A DNA stretch of 26,051 bases from Candidatus Hydrogenedens terephthalaticus JGI OTU-1 (GCA_000493945.1 AWNW01000017.1:1-26051); one strand, 5' to 3'. Numbered from the stretch's first letter, positions 1-9,009 are shown. Numbers and translations are program-made. Notes: generated from the sequence alone by a model not told the origin.

Positions 1-141
1 CACATTAAGCAAACAACTTTCTCGCGTTATTTTATTCAGATATTAAATAGTCTCATTAGAAAATATAACGATAAAATACATTGCAAATACCCGCTTTATT
101 TTGGGTGGAATATAATATAAGATAGAGGTATTATCGGATTT

Positions 142-3138
142 CTATTTCACAAAAATATCGTTTATGGTGACATAACGCAAACTGCCAAATTCCGCAAGAG
201 AATCAGAACTTATTCTATTTAATGGTAGCATAACACTGATAAGTCGTTTGCTGGATTTAACCTTTTTTTCATGAAATTGAAGCAGGTCTTGTAGGGTTAG
301 TTGTTGGACACCTTTATACCATTGTTTTCTCGGGTCATCTTCAATCCCGTGCAGATACCAGCCATAGACACGCCCTAATATTCTTCGGAACGGAACCTTG
401 TCCGTCTGATAATCGTTTAGCACGGATTCTTTGGCAAAACGAAACCGTTCTTCGGATATAGGCAAATTATCAAATAACTGTAAGAAGCATTCTAATGCAT
501 CTTTTAATTTATCAGGTTGTGTCTGTATAACACCTACCATTAAATCTTCGTCACCCTTCTTATATCCCCCAATATACTGTGCTCCTGCCACATACGCTAA
601 TGCTCGGGCTTCTCGTAATTCCTGAAATACAACCCCCGCCATGCCACCACCAAAATATGAATTAAAAACCTCAATCACCGGTTCTTCTTCCATAGCAGAC
701 TCTTCCAACCCGAATTCTATTCGCACACTCGCCTGTGTCGTTTCTTTATCTAAAACATACAATTGTGTATTTTCGGGTTTTCGTGATTTTAAGTAGACAT
801 AAGGAGGTGTGTCTTTTAACCCTGAATATCCCTTTTGCTTCTTAATTTCCTTTTTTAGATAGCCTTTATAAAGTTTTATTAATTCTTTATGATTTAATGT
901 CCCGGCATAGAAAATATGATGTTTATAATTCAATAAACTTTTCGTTATGTCCTGTAATTCGTCAACTGATAATTTTTTCAATTCCTCTTCCGAAAGCAAA
1001 TTTAGATAAGGAGACTGTGTATCTAATCGGTTAAACTGCACTAAAGCCCGCATTACTTCTTCCGGGTCCTTTTTAGCATCTTCACGCTGAGTAAGAATAA
1101 TCGCCTTTAACTCTTCCAGCACATCCTTCTCTACTTGGGGATAAAACATTACCTCCATCAATAAATCCATGGTTTCCTTAAAATGCTCATCGAATCCATT
1201 TAAAGAAATTGCCGTTTCATTATTAGTTGAACGGACGCCGAATTCCGCCCCTAATTTATACCATTCCTTCTTGAGGTCTTCTGCAGAAAGATGACGCGTT
1301 CCAGACTTTTCCAATAACCGTAAAGCCACCGGAATTTTGGGATTGTGATAATTTCCAATATCTATGCGTATTTCTAAACTGAATATTTTATTTAACGGAT
1401 TTTTACAAAACCAAAAATCTAATCCCTCTTTCTTTGGTAGATGGATATAATCTTTCCCTTTTTCCAGGAAAACAGGTTCACTTTCAGCCATAGGTACTGA
1501 CAAAATCTGCTGAGCAAAAGATGACAGTTTTGTGCTATCAATTGTTAGTGGCGTTAACTTAGGTTTAGGGACATAATTAATTTCGCGTTTTCCATCCTTT
1601 CGATAACCAGCAACATATCCCTGCGAAAAATACTTCTTCGCTGTATTTACAATCTCATCTTTGGTTATCTTTTCCATCCTTTCAATCCGTTTCAGATGTT
1701 CCTGCCAGTCTTCATGTGCAATAAAAGCATCAGTGAGTTCACCTACTCGTCCCTCATTGGTTTCTCTTGACCGCTCCTTCATTTTTCGGAAATCTGTAAT
1801 AATTGCTGGTAAAAGCCAATCTTCAAAATTCCCTTCACAAAGTAACTTTACCTGTTCTAATAATAACTGTTCCACATCTTCCAAACTCTGTCCCTCTTTG
1901 GGTACTCCAAGTATATACTCAACGCCCAAATCGTTTAACTGCATGATAAAAGAACCGGCTCTTCTAACTTTCTGCTTCTGGATTAAATTCAAATTAATTA
2001 AACCGGCTACCGAATTATCCAAAATCATATCCATCAGGGCAATTTTATCGGAATCAGGATGTAATTTAGGTACAGTCCGAAAAGCAAGCATAACCGCAGG
2101 CTCACCTTCAAACTGTATTTCTACTGGAATTCTTTCTTTCAACGGTTCATAGCAATATGTCGAAATAGGCGAACAGATTTTACCTCCTTCGTTTTCTCTT
2201 TTTTCGATTATTAGGTTTTCCTTACTTTCTTTCTCTTTTGTTTCTTCTTTTCTTATTTCTGAAAAATACTTCGCTATGATTTCTATCGCCTCTGGAATTT
2301 TTATATCCCCCGAAATTCCAATGGACAAATTTTCCGGGACATACCACTTTTCAAAAAAATTTTTTATATTTTTTATAGATGGGTTCTTCAAATGTTCCGG
2401 GTCCCCTAACACAGTCTGTGTCCCATAAGGATGGTCTGGGAATAGCATTTTATTAACAGCATCCATTAGCACGCGTTCCCGATTGTCCATGGCTCGATTC
2501 TTCTCTTCATACACCGTTTCTAATTCTGTCGGAAACAAACGGAAAACAGGTGCCGAAAATCGATCTGATTCCAACATAGCCCAATGTTCCAGACACCCTG
2601 AAGGTAATTCTACTTTATACACCGTTTCATCAATCCATGTATGGGCGTTAATCTTATCTCCTCCTAATGATTTATAAACTCGGTCTAATTCATTAGGAAC
2701 GGCATATTGGCTTGCCTCTTGCGAAAGTTGGTCAATCTCTTTGTAAATTTCTTCCCGTTTCTGTGTATCTGTTGTCTGCCGATATTTTTCATACAAATCT
2801 TCTATTTTATCAAGCAACTCTTTCTCTTTTATAAAATCAACAGTCCCCAATCGCTCCGACCCCTTAAACATGAGATGCTCAAAATAATGGGCTAACCCCG
2901 TAGTATCCGGCGGGTCATTCTGACTGCCTGCTCGTACGGCTATCTCTGCATAAAAACGGGGTACTTCATGATTTTCCGTAAGATATACGGTTATCCCATT
3001 ATTCAAACGGTAAATATATACCTGCATGGAATCTTCAGGTTTGGGTTGATATATCAGTTGATAACCATAAACAGAGCCTGTCGAACAAAAAACTACTGCA
3101 GTCATAGATATTCCTATTAAAAATTGTTTCATTGTCAT
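142..3138 (-). CDS. M16 family (insulinase/pitrilysin-like) zinc metalloprotease, secreted
   Basis: About 998 residues, the usual size of a bacterial M16 protease with two tandem M16 units. The first unit carries the inverted zinc motif HYFEH (residues 84-88 from the chosen start), followed by the substrate-strand signature around NAHTWIDET and a downstream YEEKNR that probably supplies the third zinc ligand. The second half (from about residue 590) has the M16 fold signature but no HxxEH, so it should be the inactive partner domain. About 60 mostly helical, charged residues sit between HxxEH and NAHT. I chose the ATG at 3138 because AAAGG lies 7 bases before it and it opens a signal peptide (MKQFLIG...). 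An in-frame ATG at 3177 adds 13 residues without a good ribosome binding site. A periplasmic or surface peptidase is likely; the substrate is unknown. Transcribed divergently from the next gene. Confidence 0.9.
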   Translation of the reverse strand: MTMKQFLIGISMTAVVFCSTGSVYGYQLIYQPKPEDSMQVYIYRLNNGITVYLTENHEVPRFYAEIAVRAGSQNDPPDTTGLAHYFEHLMFKGSERLGTVDFIKEKELLDKIEDLYEKYRQTTDTQKREEIYKEIDQLSQEASQYAVPNELDRVYKSLGGDKINAHTWIDETVYKVELPSGCLEHWAMLESDRFSAPVFRLFPTELETVYEEKNRAMDNRERVLMDAVNKMLFPDHPYGTQTVLGDPEHLKNPSIKNIKNFFEKWYVPENLSIGISGDIKIPEAIEIIAKYFSEIRKEETKEKESKENLIIEKRENEGGKICSPISTYCYEPLKERIPVEIQFEGEPAVMLAFRTVPKLHPDSDKIALMDMILDNSVAGLINLNLIQKQKVRRAGSFIMQLNDLGVEYILGVPKEGQSLEDVEQLLLEQVKLLCEGNFEDWLLPAIITDFRKMKERSRETNEGRVGELTDAFIAHEDWQEHLKRIERMEKITKDEIVNTAKKYFSQGYVAGYRKDGKREINYVPKPKLTPLTIDSTKLSSFAQQILSVPMAESEPVFLEKGKDYIHLPKKEGLDFWFCKNPLNKIFSLEIRIDIGNYHNPKIPVALRLLEKSGTRHLSAEDLKKEWYKLGAEFGVRSTNNETAISLNGFDEHFKETMDLLMEVMFYPQVEKDVLEELKAIILTQREDAKKDPEEVMRALVQFNRLDTQSPYLNLLSEEELKKLSVDELQDITKSLLNYKHHIFYAGTLNHKELIKLYKGYLKKEIKKQKGYSGLKDTPPYVYLKSRKPENTQLYVLDKETTQASVRIEFGLEESAMEEEPVIEVFNSYFGGGMAGVVFQELREARALAYVAGAQYIGGYKKGDEDLMVGVIQTQPDKLKDALECFLQLFDNLPISEERFRFAKESVLNDYQTDKVPFRRILGRVYGWYLHGIEDDPRKQWYKGVQQLTLQDLLQFHEKKVKSSKRLISVMLPLNRISSDSLAEFGSLRYVTINDIFVK

Positions 3139-3197
3139 ATTAAAACCTTTAAAAAATAGAAACATATACCTATACAAGATAGATATAAGAATGAAAT

Positions 3198-3203
3198 ATT
3201 ATA
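3198..3203 (-). promoter_or_regulatory. Possible -10 box for the M16 protease gene
   Basis: A perfect TATAAT on the minus strand about 60 bases before the chosen M16 start, within the divergent 160-base spacer. No good -35 box lies at the right distance, so this is only a candidate. Confidence 0.25.
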
Positions 3204-3297
3204 CTAATTTATCATATAATCAAAACCTGTAGTCTTTTCAAACACTCTAATTATACACTATTACCAATCAAAACTTCTGACGAAAAGGAATATCATC

Positions 3298-4935
3298 ATG
3301 TTTTCTCCCAACTCTTTTTTAGGTAGACATCCTATTTTGCGATGGACTCTTATAACCATTGTGGTAATTATTGCTTTATTCTTTGTATGGCTCTATTCAC
3401 GCATGCGGGGACCCTATCATAACTACACACTTGACTTTTTAATTCCTGACCCCGCTTCTGCACCACAACCGGGTACCCTTGAAGTAGGTGTAGCAAAAAG
3501 GGATATTACCCCTATTCTTGACCTGTATGATCCATGGGAAGATATAAATAATAACGGAAAGTTTGACCCCGGTGTAGATACTTATGTAGATAAGAACAAT
3601 AATGGTAAATTTGATGGTATATGGATTGCCGGTTTCGGAACCAATCGTCCTGCTAAAGGAATCCATGATCCCCAATGGGTTCGTGCTATTGCCTTTCGCA
3701 ATAATGGCGTTACCCTGGTTATGGCAAGTTTCGACGCTATCGGCATTTACCATAATGATTTTATAACCATACGCAAAAGTATAGACCCAAATTTAAAGGT
3801 AGACCATGTTCTCTTCTCATCTACTCACTGCCATGAAGTAGTGGATACCATGAAAATCTGGACTTTCTGGAAACGAATTAAAGGGCTGGATATTCCGGGT
3901 TTTGGTTACGACGATAGACACATGAAATTTATTCAGAAGATGGCAAAAGAAGCCATTGAAGAGGCAGTTCGTAATTTACAACCCGCCGATATGTATTGCA
4001 CACAAGTAAAAGTAGGACCTGAAGGGTTTGTCCGTGATTCCCGAAAACCCGAAGTAATGGACCCTTATATGTATTTATTCCGTTTTACAAAACCCAATAC
4101 CGATGAAACGATTGCAACCTTTGTATCCTGGGGCAATCATCCTGAATCATCAGGTAGCGAAAACAACTATCTATCCTCAGATTTCTGTCACACACTTCGT
4201 GAAGGATTGGAAAATGGCGTTCCCGATCCAAACGGTGCTCCCGGTTTTGGTGGCATGTGCCTATATTTTCAAGGAATGGTTGGTGGTCTGATGACACAAC
4301 TGGGTGTTGAAGTTCCCGACCGCTCCGGTACAGTAACTTATAAAGAATCCTCATTAGAAAAAGGGGTAGCCTTAGGGTATAATGTAGCCCTTGTTGCTAT
4401 AAATGCACTTCGTGGACCAAATGTTTGGAAGAATGAAAAACCTTTGTTAGCAGTCTCTGCTAAAACTTATCTTGCCCCTATGCAAGGACATTTTAAATAC
4501 GCCATTATGTTAGGACTTATTCATGAAGGATATTATTGGGGGGGTAAATCAAAAAGTGAAGTCAATGTCGTGCGTATTGGTGATGTTATGATTACCACTG
4601 TTCCCGGTGAATTATACCCCGAAATTGTTCAGGGTAATATTGAAGCACTGCCAGGCAATGATTTCAACTTAACCGCTCCTGTTGAAAATCCGCCCTTACG
4701 GATGGAAATGGAAAAGGAAGCAAAGATGGCGTTTATTATTGGATTAGCCAACGATGAAATCGGTTATATGCTTCCCAAATCGCAATGGGATACAGAACCT
4801 CCATTTGTTTATGGCAAAAGTCAATACGGTGAAGTTAATTCCGGAGGTCCTGAAGTAGGACCCACCTACCATAAAAATGCTCTGGAACTTATCCAACGAA
4901 TGAATAAAGCCTACCCGCGGAAGACAACTCAATAA
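3298..4935 (+). CDS. Neutral/alkaline ceramidase-fold protein, membrane anchored
   Basis: 545 residues. One N-terminal membrane segment (about 16-34) with few positive charges before it suggests an uncleaved anchor with the body outside the cytoplasm. The core starts with LEVGVAKRDITP (61-72), the opening strand of neutral/alkaline non-lysosomal ceramidase N-terminal domains. The family-type segments SSTHCHE (174-180) and WGNHPES (278-284) follow and contain likely zinc-binding histidines. Two NNNGKFD loops rich in Asp and Asn (82-107) look like calcium sites. The Ser-containing GDVSPN nucleophile region of true ceramidases is not obvious; the matching stretch reads QGMVGGLMTQ. The family assignment is fairly safe, but ceramidase activity is doubtful. 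Only 40 bases separate it from proS, so the two may be cotranscribed. Confidence 0.78.
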   Translation: MFSPNSFLGRHPILRWTLITIVVIIALFFVWLYSRMRGPYHNYTLDFLIPDPASAPQPGTLEVGVAKRDITPILDLYDPWEDINNNGKFDPGVDTYVDKNNNGKFDGIWIAGFGTNRPAKGIHDPQWVRAIAFRNNGVTLVMASFDAIGIYHNDFITIRKSIDPNLKVDHVLFSSTHCHEVVDTMKIWTFWKRIKGLDIPGFGYDDRHMKFIQKMAKEAIEEAVRNLQPADMYCTQVKVGPEGFVRDSRKPEVMDPYMYLFRFTKPNTDETIATFVSWGNHPESSGSENNYLSSDFCHTLREGLENGVPDPNGAPGFGGMCLYFQGMVGGLMTQLGVEVPDRSGTVTYKESSLEKGVALGYNVALVAINALRGPNVWKNEKPLLAVSAKTYLAPMQGHFKYAIMLGLIHEGYYWGGKSKSEVNVVRIGDVMITTVPGELYPEIVQGNIEALPGNDFNLTAPVENPPLRMEMEKEAKMAFIIGLANDEIGYMLPKSQWDTEPPFVYGKSQYGEVNSGGPEVGPTYHKNALELIQRMNKAYPRKTTQ

Positions 4936-4975
4936 ACTTAATCAGAAAACCGATGAAAGGAAGGATAGAACAAGA

Positions 4976-6403
4976 ATGAGCAAAGGAATAACAAAACGCT
5001 CCGAAGATTATTCTCAATGGTATATTGATATCGTATTAAAAGCGGAATTGGCTGATTATAGTCCTGTAAAAGGTTGCATGGTCATCCGCCCTAACGGTTA
5101 TGGTATCTGGGAAAATATCCAAAAGAACCTTGACCGTATGTTTAAAGAAACAGGACATGTTAATGCCTATTTTCCCCTGCTTATCCCAGAAAGTTTTTTG
5201 AAAAAAGAGGCGGAACATGTAGAAGGTTTTGCACCAGAATGTGCAGTAGTAACACATGGTGGGGGAAAGCCTTTAGAGGAACCCTTAGTAATACGACCGA
5301 CCTCAGAAACAATTATCTGGGCTACTTACAAAGATTGGATAAGTTCTTACCGCGATTTGCCATTGCTTATTAATCAGTGGGCAAATGTCTGCCGTTGGGA
5401 AATGCGAACACGGCTTTTCCTTCGCACCACAGAGTTTCTATGGCAGGAAGGACATACCGCACATGCCTCCTATGAAGAAGCGGAAGAAGAAACCCTTCGG
5501 ATGATTCGTGTCTATCAACGATTCGCAGAAGATTACCTCGCTATGCCTGTTATCGTCGGTAGAAAAACTGAATCCGAAAAATTTGCAGGTGCTGTCCATA
5601 CTTATTGCATTGAAGCACTCATGCAGGATGGAAAATCTTTACAAGCAGGGACATCCCATAACTTAGGTCAAAATTTTGCAAAAGCCTTTGATGTAAAATT
5701 TCAGGATAAAGACAAAGAATTAAAATATGTATATGCCACAAGTTGGGGTGTTTCAACACGACTTATAGGTGGAATGATAATGACCCATTCAGATGACCAG
5801 GGCCTTGTTATTCCTCCCAAGTTGGCTCCACTACCCGTAGTAATCGTTCCTATATGGCGAAGTGATGAAGAACAACAAAAAGTCTCCGAATTTGCTCGAA
5901 ACATCACCCGTGATTGGGACCCACTGTTCTATAAAATTGATGATCGCGACCAATACAAACCCGGTTATAAATTCAATGAATGGGAACTGAAGGGTGTGCC
6001 TCTACGCATTGAGATAGGACCACGCGATATACAAAACCAGCAAGTAGTCCTCGTAAGAAGAGATACTGCAGAAAAAATAACCTTAGGTATTGATAACCTG
6101 AAGGAGCAGGTGCAAAATACTCTTGTAGATATACAAAATAACCTTTTCAAGAAAGCCAAAGAAAGAACAGAAGCAAATACATTCACAGTTGACTCTTATG
6201 ATGAATATAAAGAACGAATTGAAAAGGGTGGCTTTTTCCGTGTTTTCCTTGACCATACCAACCCTGAAGTAGAACAGCGATTAAAAGAAGAAACCAAATC
6301 AACCATTCGTTGTATCCCCTTTGAGGCACCCGAAGAAGAAGGTCCCTGCATGATAACCGGGAAACCCTGTAAATACCGTGTTATTGCCGGACAAGCATAT
6401 TAG
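4976..6403 (+). CDS. proS: Prolyl-tRNA synthetase, archaeal/eukaryotic type (class II aaRS)
   Basis: 475 residues. Charges tRNA(Pro) with proline in the cytoplasm. The ORF reads as the short ProRS without the long editing insertion of E. coli-type enzymes. It has the class II core with RPTSET (residues about 103-108), the RWE...RTTEFLWQEGHTAHA motif 2 block, an anticodon-binding domain (about 283-385, from PVVIVPIW), and the C-terminal extension ending in Tyr that marks this subtype. The tail keeps three cysteines (446, 458, 465), perhaps a reduced zinc site. AAGGAAGG about 10 bases before the ATG supports the start. A strong terminator follows directly. This is an essential housekeeping gene; nothing in the sequence shows special regulation. 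Confidence 0.95.
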   Translation: MSKGITKRSEDYSQWYIDIVLKAELADYSPVKGCMVIRPNGYGIWENIQKNLDRMFKETGHVNAYFPLLIPESFLKKEAEHVEGFAPECAVVTHGGGKPLEEPLVIRPTSETIIWATYKDWISSYRDLPLLINQWANVCRWEMRTRLFLRTTEFLWQEGHTAHASYEEAEEETLRMIRVYQRFAEDYLAMPVIVGRKTESEKFAGAVHTYCIEALMQDGKSLQAGTSHNLGQNFAKAFDVKFQDKDKELKYVYATSWGVSTRLIGGMIMTHSDDQGLVIPPKLAPLPVVIVPIWRSDEEQQKVSEFARNITRDWDPLFYKIDDRDQYKPGYKFNEWELKGVPLRIEIGPRDIQNQQVVLVRRDTAEKITLGIDNLKEQVQNTLVDIQNNLFKKAKERTEANTFTVDSYDEYKERIEKGGFFRVFLDHTNPEVEQRLKEETKSTIRCIPFEAPEEEGPCMITGKPCKYRVIAGQAY

Positions 6404-6419
6404 TAAAAATTATATAGAA

Positions 6420-6455
6420 AGAGCAGGAATTTATCACAAATTCCTGCTCTTTTTG
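6420..6455 (+). terminator. Rho-independent terminator after proS
   Basis: Perfect 13-bp stem (6420-6432 pairs with 6438-6450, AGAGCAGGAATTT) with a 5-base loop ATCAC, followed by TTTTTG. It lies between convergent genes. On the other strand the stem is followed by a weaker U-rich run, so it may also stop transcription of the prepilin gene. Confidence 0.92.
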
Positions 6456-6476
6456 TCTTAAAAAGGAAAGGAGTTT

Positions 6477-7382
6477 TTAATCACCACTGGTTTGACTATC
6501 TAAGAAGCAAGCCCATAAACGAGAAACAGGGTTTTTTCCAGGATAGCGTATAAACTCCACATGACCATCCATATACAAAACATTCCCGCCACCGGGAACA
6601 TGGTTCATAAATTCAGGCTGTGAATTAACATCATCGGACAATATCCATACCTCACTCTGGGCTTTACTCGAAGCAGCAGGATTGTTGATATCCGTTATCA
6701 GAAACCGCTCAATCCCTTCGCGAAGCCGATATACGGTAACGGCTCCTTGTTTTGCATCGGAATCCAATAAACTGGCATCTCCATTATTTGCCCAGTTGGC
6801 ATAACCATTATTTAATATCGTTAGAATAGCGGTTAAGAAGTCTGGATTAAAATAGTTCATTGCGTTTGTCTCGTTAATTGCAGGGTCATTAACATCCTGT
6901 CCGGGTAAAACCATATCGGCATCCATAATTGCCCAACCGTAATAATTGTATGATTCCGCACTAAAACGGCAAGGATTCTTTTCATCTAAATTCGGGTCAC
7001 CATTGCGATTCCACCATCCATCAACAGTTACATGAGTTCTCGCGGTTGAATCTGATGGACATATCATAACATTCGTATCCGTCAGATATTCGGGATACAC
7101 TGTTCGTGCATTAAAGAAAGCCTCAACAGAAGATCGACGATTGCAATCGTCTGGCATCGCAGGATCACCTTGCCATATCTGAATCGTAGGGTATCTTTCT
7201 CCTTTCGATTCATTGGAATACATCTTGAACACCAATCCTAATTGCTTAAGATTGTTCTGACATGAAGACCGCCGTGCTGCTTCACGCGCACGAGCAAGTG
7301 CTGGCAAGAGGATAGCAGCAAGAATACCAATTATCGCTATCACAACCAGCAGTTCGATGAGAGTAAAACCTTTTTTTAACAT
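6477..7382 (-). CDS. DUF1559-type prepilin / type II pseudopilin-like protein (copy 1)
   Basis: 301 residues. Begins with a class III prepilin leader: short MLKK, Gly, then FTLIELLVVIAIIGILAA. The prepilin peptidase should cut between G5 and F6 and methylate the Phe. The ARAREAARRSSCQNNLKQ helix follows, typical of the DUF1559 family abundant in Planctomycetes, Lentisphaerae and Hydrogenedentes. Near the C-terminus HVPGGGNVLYMDGHVEF is a variant of the family's H-X9-DG motif, with ten rather than nine residues between His and Asp-Gly. It is paralogous to the prepilin at 11067-11957; both share YRLREGIERFLITDINNP. AGGAG lies 10 bases before the ATG. Probably a filament or secretion-pseudopilus subunit at the inner membrane; the partner machine is not in this window except for a GspB-like protein. 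Confidence 0.9.
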   Translation of the reverse strand: MLKKGFTLIELLVVIAIIGILAAILLPALARAREAARRSSCQNNLKQLGLVFKMYSNESKGERYPTIQIWQGDPAMPDDCNRRSSVEAFFNARTVYPEYLTDTNVMICPSDSTARTHVTVDGWWNRNGDPNLDEKNPCRFSAESYNYYGWAIMDADMVLPGQDVNDPAINETNAMNYFNPDFLTAILTILNNGYANWANNGDASLLDSDAKQGAVTVYRLREGIERFLITDINNPAASSKAQSEVWILSDDVNSQPEFMNHVPGGGNVLYMDGHVEFIRYPGKNPVSRLWACFLDSQTSGD

Positions 7383-7430
7383 ATCTTTATTACTCCTGTT
7401 AAAAAGTTAATAATGATAAACACATATATA

Positions 7431-7453
7431 AGTAAACCCATGTTTAGTTTACT
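7431..7453. repeat. Inverted repeat in the leader of prepilin copy 1
   Basis: AGTAAAC (7431-7437) and GTTTACT (7447-7453) form a perfect 7-bp inverted repeat with a 9-base spacer; an alternative TAAAC-CCAT-GTTTA hairpin lies inside it. It sits just downstream of the predicted promoter, so it could be an operator or a 5'-end mRNA hairpin. Confidence 0.4.
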
Positions 7454-7461
7454 ATAAATAT

Positions 7462-7490
7462 ATAATAATACTTATTATGAAAAATATCAA
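7462..7490 (-). promoter_or_regulatory. Predicted sigma70-type promoter for prepilin copy 1
   Basis: On the minus strand, TTGATA (7485-7490), a 17-base spacer, then TATTAT (7462-7467): 5 of 6 matches in each box. It would give a leader of about 73 bases. The surrounding DNA is very AT-rich, which raises the chance of coincidence. Confidence 0.45.
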
Positions 7491-7758
7491 GTATTTATTT
7501 TTAAAAACTAAATTACAAATACTTATATCTTGGGTTATTTTTAATATTTATTTTTTGAATTTAGTTTATTTTATAATTTTTTTGTTTTATCCCAACTATT
7601 CGGCGCAGTAAAACTAAATGATAATTATATGTATTTTAAATAACAAATAAAATTTTTCATAAAATATATCTAATGTGAAGAACTATAGAACATAGGTAAC
7701 AGATTTATATTTTTTCTTTAGTTAATGTATCTTATTATGTAGGAGGAAGTATCCCTTA

Positions 7759-7824
7759 ATGGTATGGAAAACCTATCTAAAACCTCCTGGCTTTGGATTC
7801 TCTCCGCTTTATGAACTTTGTTAA
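7759..7824 (+). CDS. Very short ORF (21 codons), uncertain
   Basis: ATG to TAA encoding 21 residues: MVWKTYLKPP then GFGFSPLYELC. AGGAGG (7741-7746) lies 12 bases before the ATG, a little far but a perfect match to the anti-Shine-Dalgarno. A complementary CCTCCT (7783-7788) lies inside the ORF and could mask it. It contains Pro-Pro, aromatic residues and a C-terminal Cys, and sits 222 bases before a radical SAM/SPASM gene. It may be a small peptide gene or chance; no homology is recognised. Confidence 0.2.
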   Translation: MVWKTYLKPPGFGFSPLYELC

Positions 7825-7853
7825 AGTTTCTGTACTTTTTGAGGTGTAAAAAA

Positions 7854-7982
7854 TTAACCACAGAGGACACAAAGAAAATACTACACAAAACACACAGAGG
7901 AAGTTTATAAGAAAATGAAACAAACTCTACTTTGTGGACTTTGTGTAAAGTCGTTGTGTTCTTTGTGGTAAAAAAAAATTAA
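7854..7982. repeat. Inverted-repeat element with ACCACAGAGG-type ends
   Basis: The left end (7854-7876) contains ACCACAGAGGACACAAAG. The right end (7953-7970), read on the other strand, is ACCACAAAGAACACAACG. Between them are further CACAGAGG and CTTTGTGG copies and a GACTTT-GTGT-AAAGTC hairpin (7937-7952). The whole element could fold into a long imperfect stem. The ACCACAGAGgACACAGAG theme is one I recall from dispersed intergenic repeats in several bacterial groups. Only one copy lies in this window, so dispersal is not shown here. Confidence 0.55.
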
Positions 7983-8046
7983 CCATTACATTTTTTTTAT
8001 AATTGTTATATTATGGTATATATATTGAAAATATTAGGAAATACAG

Positions 8047-9009
8047 ATGACAAATTTTATAAAAAAATGGAAGAAAAATTTTTATATAAAGGGCACAGAT
8101 GAACACTGGTGGGCAGATAAATTAAAAACAATGTTTTTTCGCAAAGTCCCTGATTTCCCACTAACCGTGCAAATTCAAACACGAACCGGTTGTAATGGCG
8201 CTTGTATTTTTTGCCCCTATACTTTAAGTGTAGAACATGTTCCTAAGGGAACAATGTCCGATGAACTATTTAAAAAAATTGTTCATGAAATAGCACAACA
8301 CAAAAACACGCGGCGTATCAGTCCTTACTTAATGAATGAACCCTTTTTGGACCCTAAAATTTTAGAACGATCACGATATATTAAACAAACAATTCCCAAA
8401 TCACGAATTATTATTACAACAAATGGTAGCAAATTATCTACGGATGTGGTAGATGACTTGGTCAGAGATAATCCTTTTCTACATATATTTATTTCTATGC
8501 AGGGCATCGAAAAAGAACCTTATGAAGAGACAATGCGAGGAAGTTTAAAATTTGAAGAAACAAAAAGAAATATTGAGTATCTTATTCAAAAACGGAATGA
8601 ATATTGTCCCAAATTAAAAATTACAATAACTATGGTTAAAACAAATCTTATTGATGTGGATAAAGCAGTAAATTACTGGAAAAGTCTTGGTGTTAATTCA
8701 AAATATACTGCATTAGAAAATCGAGGAGGAAATAATTTCACTTTCCGAAAATTAAATCCCGGTAAAGCAGTCCAATTTAAACATTGCACACGATTATTTA
8801 AACAAGCCTATATCTTGTTTAATGGGGATATGGTTTTGTGTTGCACGGATTATTTCAAAAAGATGGTTTTGGGAAATGTGGCGGAAAGTTCTATTTATGA
8901 AGTTTGGAATTCACCCCGGGCTATAAAAATTCGTCAGGATTTTATACGAGGCGATTTTTCTAAAAATCCTCTTTGTGCATCTTGTCTCATTTCTTCGGAC
9001 GAAATGTAA
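8047..9009 (+). CDS. Radical SAM protein with SPASM-type C-terminus
   Basis: 320 residues. CNGACIFC gives the CxxxCxxC iron-sulfur motif (Cys49, 53, 56) of radical SAM enzymes, followed by the TIM-barrel pieces NEPFLDP (97-103) and TTNGSKL (124-130). The C-terminal region has Cys247, Cys265/266, Cys310 and Cys313 with LGN...EVWNS between them, the usual SPASM layout for an auxiliary cluster. These enzymes start radical chemistry with S-adenosylmethionine; SPASM members often modify peptides or act in maturation of enzymes or surface polymers. The substrate cannot be told from the sequence. The gene stands alone on this strand after the AT-rich gap and before an M23 peptidase gene 198 bases downstream. 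AGGAA sits 8 bases upstream of the ATG. Confidence 0.88.
   Translation: MTNFIKKWKKNFYIKGTDEHWWADKLKTMFFRKVPDFPLTVQIQTRTGCNGACIFCPYTLSVEHVPKGTMSDELFKKIVHEIAQHKNTRRISPYLMNEPFLDPKILERSRYIKQTIPKSRIIITTNGSKLSTDVVDDLVRDNPFLHIFISMQGIEKEPYEETMRGSLKFEETKRNIEYLIQKRNEYCPKLKITITMVKTNLIDVDKAVNYWKSLGVNSKYTALENRGGNNFTFRKLNPGKAVQFKHCTRLFKQAYILFNGDMVLCCTDYFKKMVLGNVAESSIYEVWNSPRAIKIRQDFIRGDFSKNPLCASCLISSDEM

Larger units (their letters stand above)
7383..8046. other. 660-base AT-rich intergenic region
   Basis: No convincing long gene. From left to right it holds the prepilin promoter and leader repeat, about 230 bases of low-complexity A/T, a tiny ORF with a strong ribosome binding site (7759-7824), a short hairpin AACTTT-GTT-AAAGTT (7814-7828), an inverted-repeat element (7854-7982), and the leader of the radical SAM gene with AGGAA 8 bases before its ATG. 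Confidence 0.7.

Noticed and set aside
1..141. Left edge of the window searched for a gene or terminator of the M16 protease
   Set aside because: No ORF or convincing hairpin seen; only AT-rich sequence.
1661..2152. 163-codon plus-strand ORF inside the M16 protease gene
   Set aside because: Fully antisense to a conserved protease coding region; Ser/Cys-rich shadow composition.
7735..7830. Purine-rich leader considered as a cyclic di-GMP or other riboswitch
   Set aside because: AGGAGG/CCTCCT pairing is present, but none of the conserved cores of riboswitch classes I know could be matched.
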